A stretch of 9,507 nucleotides of DNA. Source: an uncultured beta proteobacterium (GTDB lineage: Bacteria; Pseudomonadota; Gammaproteobacteria; Burkholderiales; Burkholderiaceae_B). The notes below the pieces were generated by a model that did no database searches, was not told the DNA's origin, and worked only from the letters and a program-made list of their open reading frames with translations. Within the stretch, counting starts at the first letter, position 1. Each line of letters begins with the position of its first letter. This document shows positions 1-6,384 of the stretch, piece after piece. The stretch spans positions 1 through 9,507 of the forward strand of contig CAIYWO010000292.1 in assembly GCA_903929925.1 (NCBI GenBank). The letters run 5' to 3'. Made by a program: the position numbers and the translations under genes.

Positions 1-96
1 CGGTACGTTTAACCTTCCAGGGTTCAAGTACGCGCTTTTTGAACTTTGCGGGCGGGTCGTCGCAGTCGAGCTACTAGTTCAGAGTAGCCGTGCTGC
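1..96. other. Intergenic stretch downstream of the pbpG-like gene, with two short inverted repeats
   Basis: No gene can be supported here. Two inverted repeats are visible. One is GTTCAA at 22-27 with TTGAAC at 39-44. The other is GCTACT at 70-75 with AGTAGC at 83-88, which gives a 6-bp stem and 7-nt loop just past the stop codon of the leftward endopeptidase gene. Neither is followed by a run of T on either strand, so neither is a convincing intrinsic terminator. The second could still act as a 3'-end stabilising hairpin. A plus-strand gene entering from the left could end at the TAA at 10-12, but only three codons are visible, so this cannot be judged. Confidence 0.3.
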
Positions 97-1233
97 TTAG
101 TTCAGGCTCGCGAGTTCTGTTGGCGCTGCAGCCATCTGCCTGGATTGGATCATCTGTTTGATCTTGACCGCGTCGCCGATGCGCGTGCCTTTCCCCTCTG
201 CATTGAGCAGCACAATTGCTGTGTCGCGATTGTTGATGCGCGCCACCATCACCAAACACTGACCTGCTTCATTGATGAAGCCGGTCTTGGATACTTTGAT
301 ATCCCAGCTAGGATTGCTTACAAGCATGTTTGTGTTGCGGAACAGCGTAGGGTGCCCGGCCGAACGCACTTCATGCTGATGATCTGTTGTATAGAAGCGG
401 ATTGCGGGTCGTGAAGCGGAGGCCTGTAAAAGCTTGACCAAGTCACGGGGAGTCGAGACGTTTGCGCTTGATAAGCCGGTGGGTTCAACGAAGGTAGATT
501 GCACCATGCCAAGCTCGCGCGCTTTGGCGTTCATTGCGTTCACGAAGGCCGTCATACCGCCCGGGTAAGTGCGACCCAGCGCGTGTGCGGCGCGATTCTC
601 AGAGGACATCAACGCCAAATGCATCATGTCACCACGCGTATGTTTCGCTCCCACTGCGAGACGTGACCGACTGTGTTTGACCACATCAACGTCGGCTTGC
701 GTGACTTGAATCACTTCATCCATCGGGAGTTTCGCATCGACAATGATGACGGCAGTCATCAGCTTTGTGATGGAGGCGATTGGTCGAACAACTTGATCGT
801 TACGTGAGTACAAAACAGCTTTGCTATTTAAGTCTTGAACGAACACGACGTTTGAACGTAAACCGCCTGCTGCTGCAACGCCTGCTCCAGTTACTGCAGC
901 ACTCTTGCCGTGATTCGCAACGGGTACAACTGCCTTGGCGCCTGTTGTGGCTTTCCCGTTTTTGGGCGTGACAGCGCGATTGCCTTGGGGAGCGCCTGCT
1001 GGTGCTGCTTTCTTGTCAGGGGCTTGGGTCGGTGTTGCCGTCTTAGCTGTTTTGCTGGGTTGCTGCTTTTTCTTTGTTGTGTTGGTTTTTTTAGGCTTCG
1101 CCGGTTGCGTGGCAGAGGTGCCGCTTGACGTGGTTTGTTGTGCGCTGACTGAGAGTGGTGAGGCAGCAAGTCCCAAGCAGATTAAGCTTGAAATCCATGC
1201 TTTTTGTAGGGGTAAAGCGAGCTTCAAACGCAT
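97..1233 (-). CDS. pbpG: D-alanyl-D-alanine endopeptidase, PBP7/PbpG-like (peptidase S11 family)
   Basis: This is a periplasmic serine penicillin-binding protein of the low-molecular-mass S11 family, which cleaves D-Ala-meso-diaminopimelate cross-links in peptidoglycan during wall remodelling. Counting from the start chosen here (378 aa), all three active-site motifs are present: SITK at 154-157 (nucleophile Ser154, Lys157), SEN at 211-213 inside SSENRAA, and KTG at 316-318. The SSENRAA context is typical of PBP7 rather than of DacA/DacC carboxypeptidases. Residues 1-31 form a signal peptide (basic start, hydrophobic core, SVSA before QQ). Residues about 32-125 are a low-complexity linker rich in Lys, Ala, Pro and Thr. 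The frame is open to a further ATG at 1263. The ATG at 1233 is preferred because AGAGG (1242-1247, minus strand) lies 8 nt upstream, whereas 1263 has no ribosome-binding site and falls at the likely transcription start. There is no C-terminal amphipathic anchor like that of DacA, which also fits PBP7. Confidence 0.88.
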   Translation of the reverse strand: MRLKLALPLQKAWISSLICLGLAASPLSVSAQQTTSSGTSATQPAKPKKTNTTKKKQQPSKTAKTATPTQAPDKKAAPAGAPQGNRAVTPKNGKATTGAKAVVPVANHGKSAAVTGAGVAAAGGLRSNVVFVQDLNSKAVLYSRNDQVVRPIASITKLMTAVIIVDAKLPMDEVIQVTQADVDVVKHSRSRLAVGAKHTRGDMMHLALMSSENRAAHALGRTYPGGMTAFVNAMNAKARELGMVQSTFVEPTGLSSANVSTPRDLVKLLQASASRPAIRFYTTDHQHEVRSAGHPTLFRNTNMLVSNPSWDIKVSKTGFINEAGQCLVMVARINNRDTAIVLLNAEGKGTRIGDAVKIKQMIQSRQMAAAPTELASLN

Positions 1234-1267
1234 TCCCAGCGCCTCTTTAAGTATAAAAACCATTCAA

Positions 1268-1273
1268 ATTATA
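1268..1273 (-). promoter_or_regulatory. Candidate -10 box for the pbpG-like gene
   Basis: The minus strand reads TATAAT exactly, inside an AT-rich gap between pdxA and pbpG. A start of transcription about 7 nt downstream would fall near 1261, giving a leader of about 28 nt to the preferred ATG at 1233 with its AGAGG ribosome-binding site. No good -35 hexamer sits 16-18 nt upstream. The best aligned sequence (around AGGTTA) is poor and coincides with a palindrome at 1283-1296, so an activator may be needed or the box may be fortuitous. Confidence 0.4.
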
Positions 1274-1282
1274 TACTTAGAG

Positions 1283-1311
1283 AGGTTACTTAACCTAAAA
1301 TTTTACCTAAA
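1283..1311. promoter_or_regulatory. Candidate operator: 14-bp palindrome plus a direct repeat ahead of pbpG
   Basis: AGGTTA at 1283-1288 and TAACCT at 1291-1296 form a perfect inverted repeat with a 2-nt centre. The right half extends to TAACCTAAA (1291-1299) and recurs 12 bp later as TTACCTAAA (1303-1311). The palindrome is centred about 28 nt upstream of the predicted pbpG transcription start, overlapping where a -35 element would be. That is a plausible place for a dimeric regulator. The spacer is too short for a stable RNA hairpin, so a DNA-binding site is the better reading. No regulator is identified, and the region is AT-rich, so chance is possible. Confidence 0.3.
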
Positions 1312-1334
1312 CTTGCCAAATATAGGGTTTATAC

Positions 1335-2312
1335 CTATGCCAAGGTGAGTGCAAGCTCAAAGGCCGTACGTAGTGAGGAGGGGTCTGCAACGCCTTTGCC
1401 TGCGATGTCGAAAGCAGTGCCGTGATCCACACTGGTGCGCACAAACGGCAGTCCAACGGTGACATTCACCCCTTGGTCTAACCCCAGATACTTGATTGGG
1501 ATCAGGCCTTGATCGTGATACTGAGCGACGCAAATATCGAACTCGCCCTGGCGTGCGCGCATGAAAACGGTGTCGCCTGGCCACGGTCCTGATGCATCGA
1601 TTCCCTGGGCGCGTGCTAGAGCGATTGCTGGGGCGATGGTGTCAAGATCTTCATTGCCAAATTTACGTTGTTCGCCAGCGTGTGGATTGAGTCCTGCAAC
1701 GGCGACTCGGGGCGCTTTAACTCCCATCGCTACACAGGCACGATGAGCAAGTTCAATCGTACGTCTCTCAAGCTCGACCGTGAGTGTGCGAGAGACCTCA
1801 GCGAGTGGGATATGAATGGTCGCAAGGATGACGCGTAACTGGTCATTGACCAACATCATGGCGACATGCTCTGTGCCGGACTGTTCAGCAAGTATCTCTG
1901 TATGTCCGGGGAAGTCAATGCCCGCAGCGTGCATCGATTCTTTGTTCAGCGGCGCTGTCACGATTGCACGAACCTTGTGTTGCATGGCATCGTCGATCGC
2001 CATGCGCAAGGCAGTTACAGCTGCGCTTCCTGCTCTGGCGTCCACGCGGCCTAAGGGTAGATCGGCCGGCAGTGCTGGATGCGTTGAACGCACATACAGT
2101 TGGCCCGGTCGCGGCTGCAGTGGCACGCGCTCCGGCGTGTCGATGGCAATGCATTGCACCGGCAAGCTGAGCATGAGCGCGGCGCGCTGGAGTGCGCCTA
2201 AGTCGCCATACACCACGCAAGGAGCACTCAATCCTTGCGCATGCAGTTTGATCACAATCTCAGGGCCAATACCGGCTGCATCACCAAGCGTGAGCGCAAC
2301 GGGGAGCGACAT
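1335..2312 (-). CDS. pdxA: 4-hydroxythreonine-4-phosphate dehydrogenase PdxA
   Basis: PdxA carries out the NAD-dependent oxidation of 4-phosphohydroxy-L-threonine. The product decarboxylates to 3-amino-2-oxopropyl phosphate, which PdxJ uses to make pyridoxine 5'-phosphate in the DXP-dependent vitamin B6 pathway. The protein has 325 residues, close to the usual 325-335. Visible family features are the N-terminal LTLGDAAGIGPEI (residues 7-19), PGHTE at 135-139, and the three metal-binding histidines: His167 in ATIHIP, His211 in GLNPHAGE and His266 in AQYHDQG. The C-terminal substrate/NAD segment RTSVDHGTAFDIAGKG (292-307) is also present. The ATG immediately follows the phoH stop (TAAATG, no spacer), with GGGGAAG upstream as a modest ribosome-binding site, so translation is probably coupled to phoH. 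It is the fourth gene of the leftward set. The enzyme is cytoplasmic. Nothing looks damaged. Confidence 0.96.
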   Translation of the reverse strand: MSLPVALTLGDAAGIGPEIVIKLHAQGLSAPCVVYGDLGALQRAALMLSLPVQCIAIDTPERVPLQPRPGQLYVRSTHPALPADLPLGRVDARAGSAAVTALRMAIDDAMQHKVRAIVTAPLNKESMHAAGIDFPGHTEILAEQSGTEHVAMMLVNDQLRVILATIHIPLAEVSRTLTVELERRTIELAHRACVAMGVKAPRVAVAGLNPHAGEQRKFGNEDLDTIAPAIALARAQGIDASGPWPGDTVFMRARQGEFDICVAQYHDQGLIPIKYLGLDQGVNVTVGLPFVRTSVDHGTAFDIAGKGVADPSSLRTAFELALTLA

Positions 2313-4025
2313 TTACAACACTTCCCCAGCGTAATCAGCCAGTCGTGAACGCTCACCGCGCTGCAGCGTTACGCTGCCTGCATGTGGCCAACCTTTGAAA
2401 CGATCCACAACGAAGGTCAGGCCTGAGCTGCCTTCCGTTAGATAGGGCGTATCAATTTGCGCAATATTTCCTAAGCATATGACTTTTGTTCCGGGGCCAG
2501 CACGCGTGATGAGCGTTTTCATTTGTTTAGGCGTTAAGTTCTGTGCCTCATCGATGATGAGGTACTTATTAAGAAAGGTACGCCCACGCATAAAGTTCAA
2601 GGATTTGATTTTGATCTTTGAACGGATTAAGTCCAGGGTTGTTGCGCGTCCCCATTCGTTACCGCCATTGCCGCCACCATCGGCGTCACCCATGTTTAAC
2701 ACTTCGAGGTTGTCCTCGAGCGCACCCATCCACGGCTGCATTTTTTCTTCCTCGGTGCCTGGTAGAAAACCAATATCCTCGCCAACAGGAACAGTCACGC
2801 GTGTCATGATGATCTCGCTGTAGCGCTTGGTTTCAAGCACCTGTGCCAGGCCCGCGGCAAGCGTCATTAGGGTTTTGCCGGTTCCCGCTTGACCGAGTAG
2901 TGAAACGAAATCACACTCCGGATTCATCAGCAGGTTCATCGCAAAGTTTTGCTCGCGGTTGCGTGCGGTGACACCCCAGACATTATTCTTGCCGTGGGTG
3001 AAGTCCCGCAAGGTGGCGAGTACTGCAGTTTTGCCGTTGACTTCGCGTACCTGAGCATACAAAGGCATAGAGCCTTCGAAATACACAAACTGATTCACCA
3101 TGAACTGATGGCACAAAGGTCCATTAATCCGATAGAAGGTGGTGCCACCTTGCTGCCAAGATTCCACGCCTTTGCCGTGCTTGTTCCAGAAATTTTCTGG
3201 CAACTCCAGCATGCCCGAATAGAGAAGGTCGGAGTCCTCTAGCACTTGGTCATTGAAATAGTCTTCAGCCGACATCGATAGTGCACGCGCCTTCAAGCGC
3301 ATGTTGATGTCTTTCGACACTAAAACGACTTCGCGGGTAGGATATTTTTCTTGCAAGGCGCGCACAACACCAAGAATTAGGTTGTCCGCTTTGCCCATGG
3401 GCAAGTCAGGCGGAAGCGTACCCGTCATCGCTGTGGTCTGAAAGAACAAACGCCCGATCGCGTCTTTGTGTCCCAGCCCACTGAGGGGTAAACCTTCGTC
3501 TAGCTTCTGGTGCTCGGCGACCAGGGTATCCAGAGAACGACTGACCTGGCGAGCGTTACGTGCAACCTCAGACATGCCTTTCTTTTGATGATCAAGCTCT
3601 TCAAGCGTCATCATGGGTAAAAAGACGTCATGTTCCTCAAAGCGAAAAAGCGAAGACGGGTCATGAAGCAGTACGTTTGTATCGAGTACGAACAACTTTT
3701 GCGTGCCTGACTCGGTCTTGGCGCTGCGGCGTGTTGGAGTGCGCGGGGCAGGCGATTTTTTCTGAGCAGGGGCTTTGCTTGGTGTGACGGCAGGCCGTGC
3801 CGCTGGCGTTGTTGCGAGCGGCAGTTTGAATGCGCTGCGCTGGTCTGTGTCTGTCTCGCCTGGCGTGACATCTTGCGCTGCAAGAGGTGGCACACGCGGG
3901 CTTGTTGTGGCGGTCTCGGCTAGTTTGGCTTTCGTGCTTTGTGCGGCTGGGGGTAAGAGATCGAGTTCAGTATCGTTTAGGTCGAGTATTGCGGCAGGGC
4001 GGGTGGGCAGCTTGGGCAACGGCAT
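2313..4025 (-). CDS. PhoH2-type protein: PIN ribonuclease domain fused to PhoH ATPase
   Basis: This protein joins an N-terminal PIN domain to a C-terminal PhoH P-loop ATPase, the arrangement called PhoH2 (YlaK-like). Studied members couple RNA unwinding to RNA cleavage; the cellular role is unsettled. Numbered from the chosen start (570 aa), the PIN domain covers about 110-245 with its acidic residues Asp115 (VLDTNVLLHD), Glu142/Asp145 (LEELDHQ), Asp214 (KADN) and Asp239 (VSKDINMR). The ATPase covers about 350-570 with Walker A GQAGTGKT at 378-385, Walker B LIIDEAQN starting at 489, and the conserved MRGRTF just before it. Residues 1-108 are a Pro/Ala/Lys/Thr-rich, probably disordered extension. 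A Gly/Asp-rich loop lies at about 446-456. The frame opens at a TTG at 4034, but AGGAG at 4036-4040 is 1 nt from that codon and 10 nt from the ATG at 4025, so the ATG is preferred. It sits 37 nt after bcp and directly abuts pdxA. Confidence 0.93.
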   Translation of the reverse strand: MPLPKLPTRPAAILDLNDTELDLLPPAAQSTKAKLAETATTSPRVPPLAAQDVTPGETDTDQRSAFKLPLATTPAARPAVTPSKAPAQKKSPAPRTPTRRSAKTESGTQKLFVLDTNVLLHDPSSLFRFEEHDVFLPMMTLEELDHQKKGMSEVARNARQVSRSLDTLVAEHQKLDEGLPLSGLGHKDAIGRLFFQTTAMTGTLPPDLPMGKADNLILGVVRALQEKYPTREVVLVSKDINMRLKARALSMSAEDYFNDQVLEDSDLLYSGMLELPENFWNKHGKGVESWQQGGTTFYRINGPLCHQFMVNQFVYFEGSMPLYAQVREVNGKTAVLATLRDFTHGKNNVWGVTARNREQNFAMNLLMNPECDFVSLLGQAGTGKTLMTLAAGLAQVLETKRYSEIIMTRVTVPVGEDIGFLPGTEEEKMQPWMGALEDNLEVLNMGDADGGGNGGNEWGRATTLDLIRSKIKIKSLNFMRGRTFLNKYLIIDEAQNLTPKQMKTLITRAGPGTKVICLGNIAQIDTPYLTEGSSGLTFVVDRFKGWPHAGSVTLQRGERSRLADYAGEVL

Positions 4026-4062
4026 ACGAGACAATCTCCTGGGGGCACAACAATCGAATAAA

Positions 4063-4530
4063 TCAGGTCAGACTACTAGCGGCTTGCAGCACCTCTTGGG
4101 CATGCCCTGGCACTTTGACACCACGCCATGCTTGAACAAGTTTTCCACGTGCGTCGATAAGAAAAGTGCTGCGTTCAATGCCACGTACCTGTTTCCCATA
4201 CATTTGTTTCATTTTGATGACATCATAGGTATTACATATGACCTCATCGGAGTCCGAGATCAGGGGAAATGGCAACTCTAGTTTCTTACTGAAATTTTCG
4301 TGTGACTTGAGTGAATCACGCGAAACACCAATGACGACGCAACTTTGCGCCAGAAATTGGTCGTGGAGGTCGCGGAAATTTTCAGTCTCAGTAGTGCATC
4401 CCGGCGTGTTGTCTTTCGGATAAAAATAAAGCACAACGCCGCGGCCGTTGCATTGTTTCAGGGTGATTTCGCCGAACGTGCTCAGAGCCTTGAAGTCCGG
4501 GGCTGCTTTGCCGATTTGTACGGTTGTCAT
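4063..4530 (-). CDS. bcp: Thiol peroxidase, Bcp/PrxQ-type peroxiredoxin
   Basis: This is a cytoplasmic peroxiredoxin of the AhpC/TSA superfamily that reduces hydrogen peroxide and organic hydroperoxides, normally with thioredoxin as donor. It has 155 residues, the normal Bcp size. The thioredoxin fold opens with GKAAPDF (7-13). The active-site strand is YFYPKDNTPGCTTE, with the peroxidatic Cys45 and Thr42 (TPGC). The downstream conserved segments GVSRDS (68-73), FPLISD (88-93) and ERSTFLID (119-126) are present, the last holding the conserved Arg120. The usual PrxQ resolving cysteine five residues after Cys45 is absent (Glu50). Other cysteines are Cys27, Cys64 and Cys99. The frame is open for another 56 codons upstream, but those overlap the preceding gene. 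The ATG at 4530 matches the family N terminus and has AGGAG (4541-4545) 10 nt upstream. It begins 2 nt after the stop of the Mth938-domain gene. Confidence 0.95.
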   Translation of the reverse strand: MTTVQIGKAAPDFKALSTFGEITLKQCNGRGVVLYFYPKDNTPGCTTETENFRDLHDQFLAQSCVVIGVSRDSLKSHENFSKKLELPFPLISDSDEVICNTYDVIKMKQMYGKQVRGIERSTFLIDARGKLVQAWRGVKVPGHAQEVLQAASSLT

Positions 4531-4532
4531 GT

Positions 4533-4997
4533 TTAAGTAGCTCCTGGGGCGGTGTGCTCTGGCAGCAGGGCGGCGATCACCTGACGACCTTCTGCCATGA
4601 GAATGTTGTAGGTGCGGGCAGCAGCTTGCGTGCTCATGCATTCGACACCCACGCCGGCCTGTAAGAGTGGCAGCAAGATCGTGTGGGATAGCATGCATTG
4701 ACGGTTCCCGGTTCCGATCAGCAACACTTCAGGTCGGGTTCCTTCAAGGCTAGGGCCTGTGGACTCAGTGGCGTCTAAAAATGCCATAGGGTCTAGCGGT
4801 GCGAACTTGAGGTGTGCAGCTTGTAGCAGGAGGGCGGTGGTGATGTCCGTGGCTGTTTCAGCGGGCCAACGTTCTACTGCGCCCATGGGGCCAAAAGCGA
4901 TCGCGTGGTCAAAACGCGTCTGGTTAATTTCGACAAAGCCGTCACCGTATCCCGTGACGGTGTTCAGTGCCGAATTGGTATCAGTATGAAGCTTCAA
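4533..4997 (-). CDS. Mth938-like (DUF498/NDUFAF3-type) domain protein
   Basis: This 154-residue cytoplasmic protein belongs to the Mth938-like family (DUF498), which includes mitochondrial complex I assembly factor NDUFAF3. The bacterial members have no settled function. Recognisable parts are LNTVTGYGDGFVEIN (11-25), the central strand-loop PEVLLIGTGNRQ (89-100), and the family signature GVGVECMSTQAAARTYNILMAEGRQVIAALL (about 115-145). No membrane segment or signal peptide is seen. The start appears to be TTG at 4997. GGAG (5004-5007, minus strand) lies 6 nt upstream, the preceding in-frame codon is a stop, and the next in-frame ATG is 37 codons inside the conserved domain. It is first in the leftward set, and its 3' end contains the ribosome-binding site of bcp. 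In related betaproteobacteria, as I recall them, this gene and bcp are neighbours, which is consistent but gives no mechanism. A role in complex I assembly would be speculation. Confidence 0.87.
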   Translation of the reverse strand: MKLHTDTNSALNTVTGYGDGFVEINQTRFDHAIAFGPMGAVERWPAETATDITTALLLQAAHLKFAPLDPMAFLDATESTGPSLEGTRPEVLLIGTGNRQCMLSHTILLPLLQAGVGVECMSTQAAARTYNILMAEGRQVIAALLPEHTAPGAT

Positions 4998-5021
4998 TCA
5001 ATACTCCGGCAGGTTCAGTTG

Positions 5022-5027
5022 ATCATA
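5022..5027 (-). promoter_or_regulatory. Candidate -10 box for the leftward operon
   Basis: The minus strand reads TATGAT (5 of 6 to TATAAT). A start about 7 nt downstream, near 5015, would leave a short leader of about 18 nt that still contains the GGAG ribosome-binding site of the Mth938-domain gene. No good -35 hexamer is visible at 16-18 nt spacing, so this is tentative. It is the best match I found between the two divergent blocks in this orientation. Confidence 0.35.
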
Positions 5028-5111
5028 GCGCAATCATTGGTCAGATGCGATCACAGAGTACCTACCTGCACCAAGGGGAAATCGAGATTTTTATGGATTT
5101 TTGCCCCCGAT

Positions 5112-5140
5112 TTGCCGGGTAGCCCGTGATGCGCTAGATT
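5112..5140 (+). promoter_or_regulatory. Candidate sigma-70 promoter for alaC-hom-thrC-crcB
   Basis: TTGCCG (5112-5117) and TAGATT (5135-5140) each match consensus at 4 of 6 positions and are separated by exactly 17 nt. Transcription would start near 5147, leaving a leader of about 53 nt before the alaC ATG. A short inverted repeat, CGGG-TAG-CCCG (5116-5126), overlaps the -35 end, and a second, TTTGC-N6-GCAAA (5148-5163), lies at the predicted transcription start. Either could bind a regulator. No leader peptide rich in Thr or Ile and no attenuator is evident, unlike the E. coli thr operon. Confidence 0.45.
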
Positions 5141-5147
5141 ATGGGGT

Positions 5148-5163
5148 TTTGCTGCACTGCAAA
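5148..5163. repeat. Short inverted repeat at the predicted alaC transcription start
   Basis: TTTGC (5148-5152) and GCAAA (5159-5163) flank TGCACT, giving a perfect 5-bp inverted repeat. Located at about +2 to +17 of the predicted transcript, it could be a repressor site or a small 5' hairpin. It has no T-run after it, so it is not a terminator. It may be chance. Confidence 0.25.
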
Positions 5164-5199
5164 TAAAGCCGATTCAGGTTGGATGACGAAGGATTTAGG

Positions 5200-6384
5200 A
5201 TGAAGAAGTTTCCCCGCATCGAGCGGTTGCCCCCGTATGTTTTCAATATCACTGCCGAGCTGAAAATGGCAGCCCGCCGGCGCGGCGAGGACGTTATTGA
5301 TATGTCGATGGGTAACCCCGATGGCGCGACACCCCCGCACATCGTGGAAAAGCTCGTCGAGGCCTCCGAACGACCCACGACCCATGGCTACTCGGTGTCA
5401 AAAGGGATTCCACGCTTGCGTAAGGCGATTTCAGACTGGTATCAGCGCCGCTATCAAGTAGACATTGACCCTGATTCCGAGGCGATCGTTACGATCGGCT
5501 CGAAAGAGGGCTTGGCGCACTTGATGCTTGCGACGCTAGATTCTGGTGATACCGTTCTTGTGCCAAATCCAAGCTATCCGATTCATATTTACGGTGCTGT
5601 AATCGCCGGTGCCAATATTCGCTCTGTGCGCATGACGCCCGGAACCGATTTTTTTGAAGAGCTCGAACGCGCGGTCAGAGAGTCGATTCCAAAGCCAAAG
5701 ATGATGATTCTGGGGTTCCCGAGCAACCCGACAGCACAGTGTGTTGATCTGCCGTTTTTTGAACGTGTGATCAAGCTCGCCCGTGAACATGACATCATCG
5801 TTGTGCATGATCTTGCTTATGCAGATATTTGTTTTGACGGCTATCGGGCTCCCTCCATCATGCAGGTAGCGGGTGCACGCGAAGTGGCGGTTGAGTTTTT
5901 TACCATGAGTAAAAGCTACAACATGGCCGGCTGGCGCGTGGGCTTTATGGTGGGCAACGCCGAGCTCGTCAGTGCGTTAGCGCGAATAAAAAGCTATCAC
6001 GACTATGGCACATTCACGCCGATCCAGGTCGCCTCGATCGCTGCCCTCGACGGTCCGCAGGATTGCGTACAAGAGGTTGTACAAAAATATCAAAGTCGTC
6101 GCGATGTGCTGGTCAAAGGTTTGCATGAGGCGGGTTGGATGGTTGAGAACCCCAAGGCGTCCATGTATATCTGGGCGCATATCCCTGAACCCTATCGGGC
6201 CAAGGGATCGCTGGAGTTTGCTAAGCGTATTTTGGAGGAGGCCAAAGTTGCCGTGTCTCCAGGTATTGGTTTTGGTGAGTACGGCGATGAGTACGTACGG
6301 TTTGCATTGATTGAAAACGAGCAGCGCACCCGGCAGGCGGTGCGCGGCATCAAAGAAATGTTTCGCAAGGACGGATTGCTGTAA
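5200..6384 (+). CDS. alaC: Glutamate-pyruvate aminotransferase AlaC (alanine transaminase)
   Basis: AlaC is a cytoplasmic, PLP-dependent class I/II aminotransferase that makes L-alanine from pyruvate with glutamate as amino donor. The sequence closely follows E. coli AlaC as I remember it, from IERLPPYVFNITAELKMAARRRGED at the N terminus to the C-terminal GIKEMFRKDGLL. Counting from the chosen start (394 aa), the PLP Schiff-base lysine is Lys238 in SKSYNMAGWRVGF. Cofactor-binding Asn176 (PSNPT), Asp204 and Tyr207 (HDLAYAD) are present, as are Arg246 and the carboxylate-binding Arg367 (YVRFALIEN). The frame can open at a TTG at 5179, but AAGGA (5189-5193) is spaced 6 nt from the ATG at 5200 and the family aligns from there. 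Its stop overlaps the hom start by one base (TAATG), so the two are likely coupled. In this lineage such genes are often annotated simply as aminotransferase upstream of hom. Confidence 0.95.
   Translation: MKKFPRIERLPPYVFNITAELKMAARRRGEDVIDMSMGNPDGATPPHIVEKLVEASERPTTHGYSVSKGIPRLRKAISDWYQRRYQVDIDPDSEAIVTIGSKEGLAHLMLATLDSGDTVLVPNPSYPIHIYGAVIAGANIRSVRMTPGTDFFEELERAVRESIPKPKMMILGFPSNPTAQCVDLPFFERVIKLAREHDIIVVHDLAYADICFDGYRAPSIMQVAGAREVAVEFFTMSKSYNMAGWRVGFMVGNAELVSALARIKSYHDYGTFTPIQVASIAALDGPQDCVQEVVQKYQSRRDVLVKGLHEAGWMVENPKASMYIWAHIPEPYRAKGSLEFAKRILEEAKVAVSPGIGFGEYGDEYVRFALIENEQRTRQAVRGIKEMFRKDGLL

Noticed and set aside
11..45. tRNA-like GGTTCAA motif
   Set aside because: The flanking bases do not pair as a T stem, and no acceptor or anticodon arm can be assembled around it.
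70..88. Hairpin after the pbpG stop as a rho-independent terminator
   Set aside because: The stem is only 6 bp and no T-run follows on either strand, so it does not meet the usual pattern.
935..1348. 137-codon plus-strand open frame with hydrophobic stretches opposite the pbpG 5' region
   Set aside because: The apparent membrane segments are the reverse complement of the Lys/Ala/Pro-rich linker codons. There is no independent support.
1816..2334. 172-codon plus-strand open frame opposite pdxA
   Set aside because: It lies wholly antisense to a well-conserved enzyme, has a Ser/Ala/Cys-rich composition without domain character, and is explained by codon bias of the opposite strand.
3775..4281. 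168-codon plus-strand open frame opposite the phoH 5' end and bcp 3' end
   Set aside because: It is antisense to two clear genes, and no family is recognisable. The low-complexity phoH extension favours stop-free antisense frames.
4531..4698. 56-codon N-terminal extension of the peroxiredoxin
   Set aside because: It is out of frame within the Mth938-domain gene, has no family similarity, and the ATG at 4530 has a proper ribosome-binding site and matches the Bcp N terminus.
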